The notes beneath the pieces are model-generated. The model worked only from the letters and a program-made list of their open reading frames with translations. It did no database searches and had not been told where the DNA came from. Made by a program: the position numbers and the translations under genes. From Serpula lacrymans var. lacrymans S7.9 (Eukaryota; Basidiomycota; Agaricomycetes; Boletales; Serpulaceae): 64,000 nt of DNA. Every line of letters begins with the position of its first letter. The stretch's first letter is position 1. The stretch is from assembly GCF_000218685.1 (NCBI RefSeq), contig NW_006763292.1, positions 1,943,685 to 2,007,684 on the forward strand. The letters run 5' to 3'. This document shows positions 36,231 to 47,824 of the stretch, piece by piece.

Positions 36231-37145
36231 TTATGGCCGTCTCGACCACCGCAGGTCAAAGACCAGGTCAAATCCGTATGGGCGAAGGTCATACTCCCCA
36301 GGCTCAATTGGTTTGTCTTCTAGAGAAACATGAAGAGTCGGGGCTGCTGGGGTGGTTGTATCTGAAGGGGCAGGTGAAAGTTCTGAAATAGGCAAGCTGG
36401 ATTGAACTTGTGCCACCTCGAGTGATTTATTCCTGCCGAAGATAGAGCGTAAGATGAAAAAAGATGGTTTCCCCTGTGGGATGTGTTCCTGTTGTACCCC
36501 ATTCCCATCAGCCGTTGCATCAATGTTGCCTTGAAGCTCGCGCTCCACTTTAGGGGATCCATCCTCATAATTCACCATTATCGCTCTTTCTACGTCAGCC
36601 TTCATGCGTTCCACGCTCGCTCTTTCCCACTTCTCCATATCATATGGCTCAAACATGCTTCCTGAAAAATCACACCAGCACCGGTCCAGGACGCGTATGA
36701 TTGGCGGTTGCACGTTCTGTACATTGAAGCTAGGCGTCATTGTCGAATTCAGCGCCTCTGAAAAGGTTGTGATGTTTTCGGACCAGGAAACAGAGAGTGG
36801 GGTGTCAAGTGGGAAAGACTGCCAGTAACAAGACGAAAGGAAGAGAGCCGCTAGGAGAATGACACAGTAAAAGCTGAGAGCGCGATGCACAATGGTTAAA
36901 AAGAATATATTGTCCAGTAAATGCAGACTCACCATGGTTTAGCATGCAAACCAAGTGAGAACAAGAAGAGCAGAAGAAAATATGGGGGAGCTGTTGGTAA
37001 GGGTAGCAACAATAACGGCAAAAACCAACGCGTGCACCTAATGTAAAGTGATTAGCAGACATTGTGTTGTCTTGCAAGTAAGACTCACCACATTGTTCTT
37101 ATTACCGGTGCAGGACCAGGCTATCCCGAGTTCCAAAAACTTCAT
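36231..37145 (-). CDS. Unrecognised membrane protein
   Basis: Model of three exons: 37145-37089, 37037-36952, 36873-36231. It starts MKFLELGIAWSCTG; exon 2 gives one hydrophobic segment (HALVFAVIVATLTN) and the start of exon 3 another (FYCVILLAALFLSS). A polar domain of about 200 residues follows, with ENITTFSEALNSTMTPSF, LDRCWCDFSG and a C-terminal GEYDLRPYGFDLVFDLRW. I do not recognise the family. Codon-like conservation of hydrophobic and Trp/Cys residues and clean phases suggest a real gene. Intron 2 uses donor GTTTGC, because the stronger GTGAGT 22 nt downstream would leave a stop in frame. The 3' end is uncertain: open frames continue to about 35.9 kb and an extra terminal exon is possible. 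It is divergent from the p23 gene. Confidence 0.5.
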
Positions 37146-37310
37146 ACGCAATCTGAGATTTGCAGTAGACCTGCCCTAATGATTCTCAGTCATGTGACAC
37201 CCGGTGGCTGAGATGCAGATACGTCGCGTTCTTGGTCTTTCTGGATTATTCGAAAGGTCTTATAACCTTCTTTCTCTTCCATCACCAACATCAATCATTC
37301 AACATAGACG
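37146..37310. promoter_or_regulatory. Compact bidirectional promoter region
   Basis: Only 165 bp separate the divergent start codons of the unrecognised membrane protein and p23, so both promoters and 5' UTRs must share it. I see no perfect heat-shock element, which would have been the obvious site for a co-chaperone gene. Confidence 0.5.
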
Positions 37311-38244
37311 ATGTCGGCCCATCCAGAAGTACTTTGGGCACAACGGAGCTCTGACTCTGTAGCAGAAAAGGTATTTTCCACTTATTGTCCTATCTTTCTG
37401 CTGAAAATGATCTTAACCGCGTCTATCCCGATCTGCGCTATCTCGCTTTCTGTAGAACATCGTATACTTGACTGTCAACCTCCCTGACATTGTCGAATCA
37501 TCGTTAGAATATAATCTTACTCCTACAAGTATTTCTTTCAAGGCAAAAGCAGGATCGTAAGTCTCCAACCAGCAACGCCCTGTTGTATTCTCTACTGACA
37601 TTTCATGCAGTGATGGAAAAGACCACGCTTTCAGTTTTGACTTATTCTCTGAGGTCGTACCTGAGGTATATCTATCCATTCATCCGCTTATTCTACAATC
37701 ATCGTAAACAATAAACTCCACACTTAGGAATCTAAAAAAACATTCACCCTCCGTTCCTTCGCTGTTGTCTTACGGAAAAAGGAATTAAATTCCGAATTCT
37801 GGCCGCGTCTTACAAAGGAGAAAGTGAAAACGCCATTTGTTAAGACCGATTTCAGCAAATGGGTTGACGAGGACGAGCAAGATGGTGCCCCGACAGTCGA
37901 CGAGGAGGACTTAGGTGGAATGGGTGGTATGCCTGGAATGGGTGGTATGCCAGGAATGGGCGGTATGCCAGGAATGGGCGGTATGCCGGGGATGGGCGGT
38001 ATGCCAGGGATGGGCGGTATGCCGGGGATGGGTGGCATGGGTGACATGGGCGGTATTGACTTTCAATCGGTTCGTCACTGTCATAATCACAAGTGCTCTT
38101 CGTCTTTTTAATAACTCTCTTTTCCCCACGCAGATGATGTCGCAGATGTCAGCTGGGGCAGGAAGTGCAGATGCGATTCAGGATTCCGACTCTGATGGTG
38201 ATGATGGTCCCCCACCACTCGAAGAAGTTGAGCCCAAAGTATAA
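37311..38244 (+). CDS. SBA1: Hsp90 co-chaperone p23/Sba1
   Basis: Five exons (37311-37370, 37456-37556, 37611-37665, 37728-38069, 38134-38244), 222 aa. The CS domain fills residues 1-125: HPEVLWAQRS, VYLTVNLPD, SISFKAKAG, and the p23 motif FWPRLTKEKVKTPFVKTDF with the conserved WPRL. Next is an acidic stretch and about nine near-perfect GGMPGM repeats (37912-38040), then an acidic tail ending PPPLEEVEPKV. p23 binds the ATP-closed Hsp90 dimer in the cytosol and nucleus and slows its ATPase; the Gly/Met tail is common in fungal Sba1. The hexapeptide repeat is encoded by an 18-bp tandem repeat and is likely to vary in length between strains. Confidence 0.93.
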
Positions 38245-38623
38245 ACAAAGTCGTAGTAGTGAACACGAACAAATATCTCAATGCTGTACATCCTAAACGA
38301 AAAATTCCTTATTGATAAGGAAACGCTCCATAGTTGGAGCTTATGTCATGAACTCGACATCGACGTCCGGATACAAACGATGGGTTTACAACGAAACAAA
38401 AACGTGGTTGAACCACCTCAGCTCTGAGAGAGCTTTCCGTCGTAAGTTGTTAAAGCGCAAACACTTCCTGGGGAGACAGCAAATATGCATTGAAACCTTA
38501 CTTCAATTGACAATCGACCATCAGTGAGACATGAGACATAGTTGTGTACGATAAAACCCGATTAGTTCGGCGTGGTCGTGGTGGGTATTGTAAGAGGTAT
38601 AAAATATGATATATACACAGTCA
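38245..38623. other. Convergent 3' intergenic region
   Basis: About 380 bp between p23 and the ERG5 stop codon. No supported gene. Confidence 0.5.
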
Positions 38624-40460
38624 TTATACGTGCTTACGGGGGCTGAGCTTCAGACGGCAACCATCCAAGGGGAAGAGAGTCGCAATGATTCTGTGAACGA
38701 CACTCATCAACGTTGATCACGCCGGGGATGAAGATAGAACCACTCACTTGACTTTGTTGCTCTCTGGAGTAATATCATGCTCCCAATCCATCATTACACT
38801 CGCGGTTGCCAGTATAAGAGCAATGTTCATGGTGGCGTACTCGATACCAATGCATTTGTGAGGACCACTCCCAAACACGAGATAATTCTTAGGGTTGGTG
38901 TTAGCCGAGCTCTGAGGATCAAGCCAGCGTTCCGGCGATAAAGAATCGGGATCGGGGAAGACAGTCGGGTCGTGGAGGGAGTTATAGAACGACGGGATGA
39001 CCATGCTGTTAGCTGGGACTGTGTAGTCTGCCGAAATGGGGAATGCCTTCGTGGCTTTGTACGGAACCTAACAGCATTGATCAGCAAGGTGTATACGATA
39101 CTGATGAAGATAGGTAGCGAACCATGGTAACAGGAGGCTTAACCCTCATGCTTTCTTTAACGAAAGCTTTCAGGTAGGGCATCTCATCCAGCATTTCCAA
39201 AGTCAACGGTTTGTCCACATCACCAGCTCTCACACGGTATTGCTCCTCCCGGATCTTCGCCAGAATGTCAGGGTGATCCGCCAAATGCTGGAAACCGTAG
39301 ATCAAACCACTGCTCATGGCATCCTGGGAAGCGAACAAGAACGAAAACACGACCATTGCCATCTCTCGATCGCTGAAATCTTTGCGGCCCTTGTAGCTGG
39401 GTGATTGCATCTCCTTCACCCATTCTTCGAGCATACATTCGGGTTCAGCACCCTCAGCAACAGCGATTTTAGCTTGGGAAGCAGCGAGTTCCAACCATTT
39501 GAAAGCAGCTTTACGAGCCTGAATGGCCCTATATACCTTAGTACCGGGGATAGCGAGTGGGAAGTTGACAAGCTCCAGGGCCTGAGTGATGTCCCAATAT
39601 TTCTGATTGATCTCAACGGCGCCTTCCTCGGGAATGTGTTTACCGCAGAAGACCCTCAAAGAGGTGTGCATGTTCAAGTCCCTTGCGGTCATCATGATCG
39701 GCTTTGGGGAAGAATCTGTGGCCGCCTCAGAGAGCCACTTGCTGAAGTGCTGGCGCGAAATGGCGTCTTGAACTCCAATGTAAATGCTAATGTTGTTGTT
39801 AGGCAACCGGAAAAATTCAGTAGACACGTGAGTGTACTTACCCAAGAGCTTTGCGCGTGAAAAGAGTGTTCAAAATACGACGATACTCAACATGGGTTTT
39901 GCCTGTGAGGAATACCCTAATGATAGAAGTTCGGTAAGCAAAATGGTGTTTAATCCATAAACTACATACCAGTTATCAGGCATAAGAATCTGCTTAGCAG
40001 AGTAAACGAGGCAAGGCTCAGCATGGTTCGGAGAGTTGAGGATTTTACGCGAGTACTCGTTCGACGAAGCCATAACAACGAAACTACAGATATCGCAGGT
40101 TTAGAAATAATTGTATGGCTGAGTATCAATGCCTTACATGTTGAAGACGCTGACAGCACTGAGAGCACCTGAGTTCCACTGTGCCATGTAGCCCTCCATG
40201 GTGGGCTTGAGCGAATCAGCATACTTCCCGATGATGGGAATTGTCCAAGAAGAACCAGGCAAGTGTCTCTTCTTGTACCTATACACGGACTGCTCGAGAA
40301 CGAGGAGAGCACAGATCAATGCCGCTGTGGTATAAAGCCATGTAAACGATTCAGAGGATGCTGAAGTAAGAAAAGAGGGTATGGGTATGTTATGCAATAG
40401 TGGATCCGATGTTGAGGAGGGCATTGTGGCCAATACTGAGTGCTGACGATGCGAAGCCAT
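38624..40460 (-). CDS. ERG5: Sterol C-22 desaturase, cytochrome P450 CYP61
   Basis: Starts at ATG 40460 (a second in-frame ATG lies 12 codons on) and ends at TAA 38624-38626, with about five introns. An N-terminal signal anchor (WLYTTAALICALLVLE) is followed by PGSSWTIPIIGKYADSLKP. Then come MPDNW, THVEYRR, the I-helix FLFASQDAMSSG (the SQDA form typical of CYP61), ExxR in KESMRVKPP, PERW, and haem loop FGSGPHKCIGIEYA. The last exon gives IIATLFPLDGCRLKLSPRKHV. These are diagnostic of CYP61, the ER enzyme that introduces the C22-C23 double bond late in ergosterol synthesis. It is divergent from a mitochondrial LEA-like gene. The identification is firm; the N-terminal Met choice is open. Confidence 0.93.
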
Positions 40461-40818
40461 GCTCGTGTTCGACAATGGTGACCTTCGTGAACTGGTCTCT
40501 GCCAGATACTTTGTTCGTACAACACCCGCAAAATAAAGTTACAAGATCGCCTTCTGATTGGTTGAGGTGGAAATAAATAAAAATCAGTCCATTGTGACCA
40601 TGGGAACTACTTCCCTATCCCGTAACCATGGTTTACTCCGTGACTGTGAGAATCTCAAGTCCTGGATTTCCGGACGTCACGTGGGATTACACAATGACAT
40701 CGTAGCGCCTCATCGTTCGACGTCATAGTTGGTGAGGGGGATATATAATGTCTAATTCTCTTCTACGTCGACAGTCAAACGAACATTATACCGACTACCC
40801 TTCCCACAATTGACAACT
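40461..40818. promoter_or_regulatory. Divergent promoter region with TATA box and CACGTG
   Basis: Shared by ERG5 (-) and the LEA-like gene (+). TATATAA near 40742-40748 sits 70-77 bp before the LEA-like ATG. A palindromic E-box CACGTG lies at 40678-40683. Sterol-responsive bHLH factors (SREBP/Sre1) can bind E-boxes, but use here is only a possibility. Confidence 0.45.
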
Positions 40819-41383
40819 ATGTTCCGTACTGCAGCCATCACCACACGTGTTTCTCTTTCTCGAGCGACAAGGATGTATGCCAGGTCGCTTCACTCATCAC
40901 CGGGAACGTCTAAAAGTATGACAGAGAAGGTGTCAGAAGTTGCTGATACAGTATGTTTATTGTCTCATCGCTGAACGTGTCAATAGTAGGCCCACTCACT
41001 TGACAGGTGAACAAGAAAGTCGGAAAGGGTATTGCTTCCGCTATCGAGACAGGAGAGCATGCAACACACACAACGAAGGAGAAATTTGGTCTGTCCTAAC
41101 ACATTATAGTTCTGGTAGAAATATATGTCTATGTGCTCATCTGATATTTCCAGGCTCAGGTGCGGATTCTACAAAAGAAAAGGTAGAAGATGTAGCAGGA
41201 ACTGCAAAGCAAAAAGTACAAGAAACCTCTGAGCAAGCAAGACAGAAGGCCGACCAGGTCAGTGTCCTCCATGTCATGCTGCCACTTTGCACCGGCCCAT
41301 GATCGACAACTGATTCATCAACATAGGCTAAGTCTGGTGCACGAGAAGCCAAAGATGATGTCAAGAAGGAGCTTTCAAAATAG
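40819..41383 (+). CDS. LEA-like amphipathic helix protein, predicted mitochondrial
   Basis: Four exons (40819-40950, 41007-41088, 41154-41257, 41327-41383), 124 aa. The first 30 residues (MFRTAAITTRVSLSRATRMY) are rich in Arg/Ser/Ala without acidic residues, a good mitochondrial presequence. The rest is a Lys/Glu/Ala/Gln/Thr-rich run of 11-mer-like repeats (TKEKVEDVAGTAKQKVQET, SEQARQKADQAKSGAREAK), the pattern of group 3 LEA proteins, which are disordered in water and become helical on drying or at membranes. A protective role in desiccation or stress is inferred from that composition. A TATA box lies close upstream. The gene ends in TAG 41381-41383. Confidence 0.78.
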
Positions 41384-43810
41384 AATTCAAGTTGCGCGTG
41401 CTTGCCTAAACGCTGTATCTTAGCTTGTATTCGGACAAACTCATCCTATAATGATCATGGAATGATCACGGCACTCATGAATCGATCTAGAATTTGTAAA
41501 CGTAAAACTAGTTTAGTAACATCGAGAGTAACTAATCCATGACTAGTATCCGCTATCGTTCTATGGAAACAATATTGTTCCATGTATCCGAAATGTGGTA
41601 GGGAGAGTCGGATAGCATGTTGTACGATAATAACAAACGAAGAACGGCCCGCTTACCCTACAAGCGATATGAGAGCGATCCAAGTCGGCAGATGAAAGAC
41701 GAGTCTGAGTCTCACAATGACATGTCGGGATATGCCAAATAGGGCTGATGATATGCAGAAAGCATCAGTAACCTCGAAGCATGAGGGCGAGACTTCGTTA
41801 TGCTAGAAGTCAGTCAATTCTCAGGTGAGTCCTGGGGGAAAAGGGCAGGGAAAAGGGCAGGAAAAAGGGCGGTCCGGTCACGGGACATCTGAGCCTTAGA
41901 CCACGGGCATGCTAAACAGTACTAATTCTGAGTCTGCGGGGCTGATGAGCGCTCGAGATTGATGTAACCAACTTGAAAAGAAGGGCGCCGCAAGTGAGAT
42001 AGGTGAATAAGGGGAGCGAGCCTGAAACTGATGACTGCGGTGCTTATTCACCGCAAACCAACCAATGAGGCGCACCGAAAATGTAATAAGCTACGTTGTT
42101 CACTCACCTATGAAGACGGTAAGTTTCACAAATAGCTCGTGAATGGTGATATCCTAGATCTGTACTGCGATCACGAGGCACATCAAATGGAAAAAAGGTT
42201 CTATGTCGACAAGCTGTCCGTGGTATTTAAAAAAGGGTATTCTCATGTCGAAGTAGTATCGAAGCTTGATAGTGAAGTCAGACGAGCGCAATCAGTACGT
42301 TTGAGGAGAGATGAAAACGCGTAAGTAAGCAGACGATCCCCAGGAATTTGCTGCAAACAGAAACGACGCGCCCGCCGTCGAATCCCTCCCAGGTTCGAAG
42401 GCCACTAGAAGTGGCTACAATGTCTATATCCTCGTTCTCCACGGTCGTCAAGTAGATGTTTCATGGCGGTGTGTTGCTTGATATGGAGGGATCTTCTCAG
42501 GTGCCTGGAAACATCCAGGCTTACCTGACGACATATGACTGGAGAGGACAAGTTGTGAGCGCCCTACAACGCATGATGTGGGGAAATAGCCTTCGGTCGG
42601 TTTTCATCGGATGCACTGACGGTGAATCTGAAGAGAACCGACAGTCGGGAACCTTCATATCAAAGCAGTCTGTAGAAACAACACCACACAACCGCGACCA
42701 GGGATATGGTATGGCAGCGATGTCGAGTGCTGTTGGGTACTCCAAACCTGCAGATTGAACGCACCGTAGCCGGACAGTATCTAGCTTCGCTGAACCCGAC
42801 AGGTCGGGAAATATGGCCGAGGAGTCACCAGATGTATTTGGTAAATATGAGTCCCGCGGAGGGGCCATCTGCAAAGGATCCTCCGGTATTCAAGAATAGA
42901 CCGGATTATGTCCCAAAGTGCGCGTTACGCGATACACTGACTGAAACAATGGCCGTGATAATGGGAGAAAGGCGGCGTCCGACTATGAGTGTGTGGAGGC
43001 GCTGAGCAACCAAGCTAAGGACAACTCTCGCAGTGGTGAGGACACAAGACCAGGCCCGCGGAACTGTAACTGATTAGAAAGCTCGGAGAGCCGCGCTTGA
43101 AGTGATAAATCGAGGTATAAGCTGGGCTTGAGAACGAATAGAATCCCGTGGTCACAAACGCCATCATTTGCCCAGGTACTTAAGTCGCCCAAAGCTAGCA
43201 GACAAAGGCCAGGTCAAGAAAGAAAGGTGCTTCCTGTATCGGCATAGGCGGCAACAGATATAACGGCAACGGCTGGCACATACCTGCACAGTGTTTTTTG
43301 TGCAAGAAGATGACGCCTGTGAGAAAGACCTTGCAGTACAGACCTTTGTTGTTGAGCGGGGGAAATGAAGGTGTCAGCGTCAGAGATGCATTGAGTAATA
43401 CTGGGACGAAAAGGACGTCTTTGACAAAGCACCTTAGCTGCACGTGACTGGTAATTATCAGATAAGGTCCTCAAGTGGAATGCGGAAGCTATCCTCCACT
43501 CGAAATGTGCATTTCAGGACACGGCTGCCAGTAGCAACTCCGTTCTTCATCCATCATAGCGCCATTCTGTACGGGTTCTAAATTTGTGTTTTCACGGAAC
43601 TTTCTGTGGTATGGTTCCACGTGCCTGACTACATCCGTTTTGACGACACCTATCGTGCCACTTAGCCCGCTATAGATTTCCGTGCAAGACGAACGGACCA
43701 AAGCAATGCCATCTTCAAATCCAAACTCATCTAGGGATCTTGAACCCGGAACCTATGCCTCTTCGCGTCGGTGTTCCGCGAATCAGGTGGTGCTTTGATG
43801 CAAAGAAAGG
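41384..43810. other. 2.4 kb gene-poor stretch with a short G/A-rich tandem repeat
   Basis: No firmly supported gene. At about 41833-41872 the motif GGGCAGGAAAA recurs three times. Frames of 60-117 codons exist on both strands between 42.1 and 43.0 kb; the best spliced candidate is discussed separately and is weak. None shows a domain I recognise. Confidence 0.4.
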
Positions 43811-43818
43811 TATAAAAG
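43811..43818 (+). promoter_or_regulatory. TATA box of the 77-aa small gene
   Basis: TATAAAAG, 138 bp before the last base preceding the ATG at 43956. The interval is a plausible core promoter and 5' UTR. Confidence 0.55.
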
Positions 43819-43955
43819 ACCTATACAAATCTGCTCGAGAGGCCACTTACCTGCTTCGAGCTTCAGAGCCTCTTCTTCACTGTATCAGCACTCATCAATC
43901 ATAAACCACTGTTTCCCCGCATTTATATCCCACGACAACACCCCTCATCGTCACC

Positions 43956-44416
43956 ATGCAGCCCTTGTCACTGAAGAGACTTTCTATCAGCAGTACTAGC
44001 ACTAGGGTACGATCCCCAAAATTGATCTGCAGTTTCACTTATTAACCACCTTTCACACTCTACAGAGCTCAGGAAGTTCTAAATCGAAACGCAACTCCGT
44101 GCCCATCCAGGTACACCCACCACCTTCTGATATTACTTTCTCAATAGTACGTTTAAATTCCGTACGGGATACTCACACATATACTTATCGCCGCTTCTTT
44201 TTGGTAGCCATTGTCCCCTTCGACGTCTATGATGGAAGGTTTTGGGGGTAGCCCCGCTGAGCTAGGATTCGTAAGTCTCCTCTGATCATTTAGGCCTTGA
44301 AGTCCTCGTGGCTAACATCATTAATACGGATGTCTGCGTAGGCTGAGATGCTCGACGATGACAATATGTCTTGGGGCACAAGCAAACGTTCGAGTTCGAA
44401 GCTCAGATTCTTCTGA
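43956..44416 (+). CDS. Small Ser-rich protein of unknown function, four exons
   Basis: Hand-built model: 43956-44006, 44066-44110, 44208-44270, 44342-44416; 77 aa, all three introns phase 0. Every junction has a GT donor and AG acceptor (GTACGA/ACAG, GTACAC/GTAG, GTAAGT/GTAG). The protein starts MQPLSLKRLSISSTSTRSS, continues basic and Ser-rich, then has GFGGSPAELGFAEMLDDDN and ends SWGTSKRSSSKLRFF. There is no signal peptide, membrane segment or known domain. The context ACCATGC and the TATA box at 43811 support the start. A short basic Ser-rich start, a central acidic patch and a basic tail suggest a regulatory or binding peptide, but no function can be assigned. The chance that four phase-compatible exons arise by accident is low but not nil. 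Confidence 0.6.
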
Positions 44417-45974
44417 TCGAACCTTTGAAAACCGCGTATATGGTTATACCCGCTTCAGCTAAATTAAAGTAGTCTATGTATCAGTATACTTATTCTCGGA
44501 GACGCATTTGTACGATATGACATACGGCATTTAATGACAAGGTCGGGACCAGTGTACATTTAATCCATGGCAGTGTGCCCTTGAATATGCTTAAGAAGGG
44601 TCGAGCACCAAGTAGCGTAGTAGTTAGCGATTTAAAGATGGTCATATTTGGATCCTTGACTTTCGTCGAAGGTTGAAACTTCTACGTATATTCTCTGGAG
44701 CTAGCTGAACCGAGCAGACCGGGCGGCCATTCTTGACAGCAATACATGAGATCGGGCTCGATTTGAAGTATGCCAGGATATCGATGACTCCGCGCCACCG
44801 TATCTTCGAAGGGTCGAGAGCAGTCTGGAAAAAAAGGGGCATGTGGCCATTCGTCCGGCATGGACAGAACATGAATGAGGTTGAATGATTGGATTGTGAA
44901 CGCACAGCAGTAGCCGCAGGGGATTCCCACACAGCGGCAGAAGTTCGATATTTGAAAGGGTACGCTGCAGACAACCCAGAGTCACCGCAGAGATGAGATG
45001 GGACCATAGTCTTCGTGATTCCGTACTATAATTCTTTCCTCGTTATCTCTCCAGATCTCCCAGCATCAGTACGGCCACCGTCAAAGTCACCGAATGCACA
45101 TAGCACCGTCGCAGGTTATCTTCACTTGCCCTACATTACCCAGGACAGTGACAAACATGCTGTTGGCATAGATGACGATGGTGGAGACAGTCGGACGGAT
45201 GCCGTCACCACCGGATTTGTGAGCTCGAAATATGGGTGCAAGGTAAAGCGATACTCCGCGCGAAAGACAATCCCTACAGCATCGACAACATTCCCCAAAT
45301 ACAACCCTCCTTCTTACCAAAGGGAATTCGAGGAGAAACTCGGAGGCTGATCGCGAAAATAATCGACTTCTTAAATCCGCAATCCATGCTTGACATCTAT
45401 CTTCCAGCCCTCATCTGTCTTCAAAATTAATAGCTCACGGAAGATGGACAGACGGGAAGGACTGGCCTCGACGGAAGACAGACACGAAATTACGGCCCTG
45501 CAAACGTTATTTATAGAAACAACAAATTCAGATTACCGCACTCGGAGATATCTGTACTAATATCGGAGGTATGTGATGGCAAGAGGATAGGAAAAATGAT
45601 CTTCACCCAATAGATTAGGCGGGACCTAATTTTGAAGTTGTGGATGCGTTTTGAAGAGTTCCATATCGCCAGCCTTCACATCATTGAGTCCAAAGGTAGA
45701 ACTAATACACACCAATATGGTCCTATGAACATGGCAAGCGATCGCACGGATTGTCTAGGTGGCGTACCTATTCCAACTTCTTTCTTTGAATCGCTTGTCA
45801 ATCGCCACGAGGCACCGAGGGAATCATCCGCTCAAGGCAGAGCCGTGGGACAAGGAAAGAAATTGGTTACGCCGGATGACAGAACGCTGGCTGCGCACTC
45901 GCTGGTGCTATGTATAAACGCCCTTTGGGATCACGTTATACACTATGCAATTTTTGTGAGCAAGTAAGGGGAGA
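44417..45974. other. 1.5 kb without a supported gene
   Basis: Contains an ATG-started minus-strand frame of 121 codons (45007-44642) and plus-strand frames of about 110 codons (45015-45350, 45632-45967), all without recognisable domains. They may be decayed genes; I cannot support them. Confidence 0.4.
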
Positions 45975-45982
45975 TATATAAA
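45975..45982 (+). promoter_or_regulatory. TATA box upstream of the 82-aa small gene
   Basis: TATATAAA, 174 bp before the last base preceding the ATG at 46157, followed by a pyrimidine-rich leader. Confidence 0.45.
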
Positions 45983-46156
45983 CGTGCGGTTCCCTGCTCA
46001 CTTTCGGCCCATTCTCAACTCTCCTTCGTGTGATATACATACTTGAAAGCTCTGGTTCGCAGATTATACTGCTTTCTTCTGAGCTACGACTTTTGATTCG
46101 AGGCTGTTTGACTTACGACGACCATCTCCCTTTAACGCCCTTCTGACGAGCCCATT

Positions 46157-46517
46157 ATGTTCTCTCTTGCGTCGCACGGATGGACGGAGAAAAGTGTAGG
46201 TCCCACCATTTATACTTGAGACATTGCGATGCCTAATTGTACTGTAGTCGCAGGACAGCGATTCCTACTACCATAGAAAAAAACCTAAATTGTCTCGCAT
46301 CTTACACTCACTGAAGGCTTACCTAGGCCACAATCTCGGTCGCAACGTGAGTCCTCGCACTCATCTCCACGAGCCGACCATGACCTTGAACGATATAATA
46401 ATGTAGTCCTCGAAAAAGGATTATGTGCAAACGAAAGAGGCGGCGACTGGATTCGATGGAGAAGAGGTATACGGGGTGATTATCTTTTGCACTGTCACCA
46501 TCGTCATCGACCGCTGA
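46157..46517 (+). CDS. Putative small protein, three exons
   Basis: Model: 46157-46195, 46248-46346, 46407-46517; 82 aa, both introns phase 0. It starts MFSLASHGWTEKSSQDSDSY, has a basic middle (HRKKPKLSRILHSLKAYLGH) and ends with a hydrophobic stretch (GVIIFCTVTIVIDR). Donors are GTAGGT and GTGAGT; acceptors are GTAG and GTAG. If intron 2 is retained the frame still runs 20 codons to a TAG at 46404. No family recognised. It lies 1.7 kb from the other small gene and shares its layout (TATA box, short leader, phase-0 introns), but the proteins are not similar. Less certain than the 77-aa gene. Confidence 0.4.
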
Positions 46518-47824
46518 TATGATGCATGTTGCATAGCTCCGAGCAGAAGAGCTAGACGACGATGACATGGCATGGGGTAAGCGGCCTTCCCGGCGGGAGG
46601 AACAACGAAAGCACTCGGGCTTAGACGAGGGCCACCAACACTTTTGTTGGTGATTGCAGTGTGCCGGGGTAGTATTACACTAATACCGTCGAGCGTTAGT
46701 TGAACTTGACTCAACCATAGTAGCATTACACATGTCACTGCTTAAAACTTATTGGACTGTCTTTGCAGATATACCTAAACCACAATGTAAAATGTCTAAT
46801 TAGCCGCAAATATAGCCCTTGATTTTATAAGACTACCTTCGAGTATTATGAAGCAACATCAGAGTCAACCATTCCATGCTCATATGTTACAAACACTACA
46901 TAACTCAGTCTCCTACCCTAGTCTGGTCCGAAGTAAGGACCTTTGGCAGGAACCCCCGCTTCGGTAGTAATAGAGAAGGCACCATGAGCGGCACATTCGG
47001 CTTGAACTCGGCATTTTGTGGCTGGTCACACCAGGAAAAAGCACATAAAGGTTTCAGCTGAAACAGCTACTGTAGAGAACAAATGTTATGTATATGATCC
47101 CTACTATTGTATCACAACTACGACAATTATGTAGCACCTTGAACCTATATGACTCTGAATATCCCATTTCTTCTTGCCCACGTTTTGGTTCAGGTGTGTC
47201 TGCAATTCGTAGCGGCGTTTCAATTGGAGTGGCTGACAGTTTCACTATCTCAATGGCTCAGCATCTGTTTAAGATGGAAGAAAAATATGAAACTAGCGTT
47301 GTTTGTCATTTGAGAGCTTCACTATCAACTCTACCGATTCACACGAAGGCTAAGTGGTGAGTTACGCTGGTTGAAGCAATAGCTAGCCTTTACTGTGATG
47401 CTAAGCCTTATTCAATCGGAGCGGTTGAGTTTAAAATTGAGGTGCAAAAGAGCTCAATATTCGTGTTATTGGCACCGAAGGGGGGTTCACGCCAAATGGT
47501 CTTACTTTGGTGCAGACCTTACTTACAAGATATCGACTTATCATATATTGAATTAGGTAAGCAAGGGAGACTACTCCTACCCACCCTCTATTTTGAGAGA
47601 GGAAGGATTTATCCTAGTGGTTTGATGTGAGATAATATATATAAATTAAAAAAATAAAACACATCACACAACTCAAAATTCTGGACATCCCTTGGAGTGG
47701 GAACTCTTGCGAGCACTTTTCCGGGGGCTCTAGCCTGCTTTCTCCACAGCCATCTGTGCCGCTATGCCGTTGCGCCACACATTTGCACTCAGACTCATAC
47801 CGCAACCTACGCCAGTTGCTCACC
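46518..47824. other. 1.3 kb without a supported gene
   Basis: A single ATG frame of 90 codons (47088-47360) is the longest candidate and has no recognisable domain. No RNA gene seen. Confidence 0.4.

Noticed and set aside
42135..42481. Possible two-exon gene (exon ending ...RRDENA, 40-nt intron at 42321, then NDAPAVESLPGSK... to TGA)
   Set aside because: The splice is in phase, but no credible start exists: the only nearby ATG would need a 17-nt intron. It has no known domain and the 40-nt intron is short for this genome.
42521..42868. Minus-strand ATG frame of about 115 codons
   Set aside because: No domain, no splice support, and competing frames on the other strand.
44642..45007. Minus-strand ATG frame of 121 codons
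   Set aside because: No recognisable motif and no promoter sign; length is possible by chance in this base composition.
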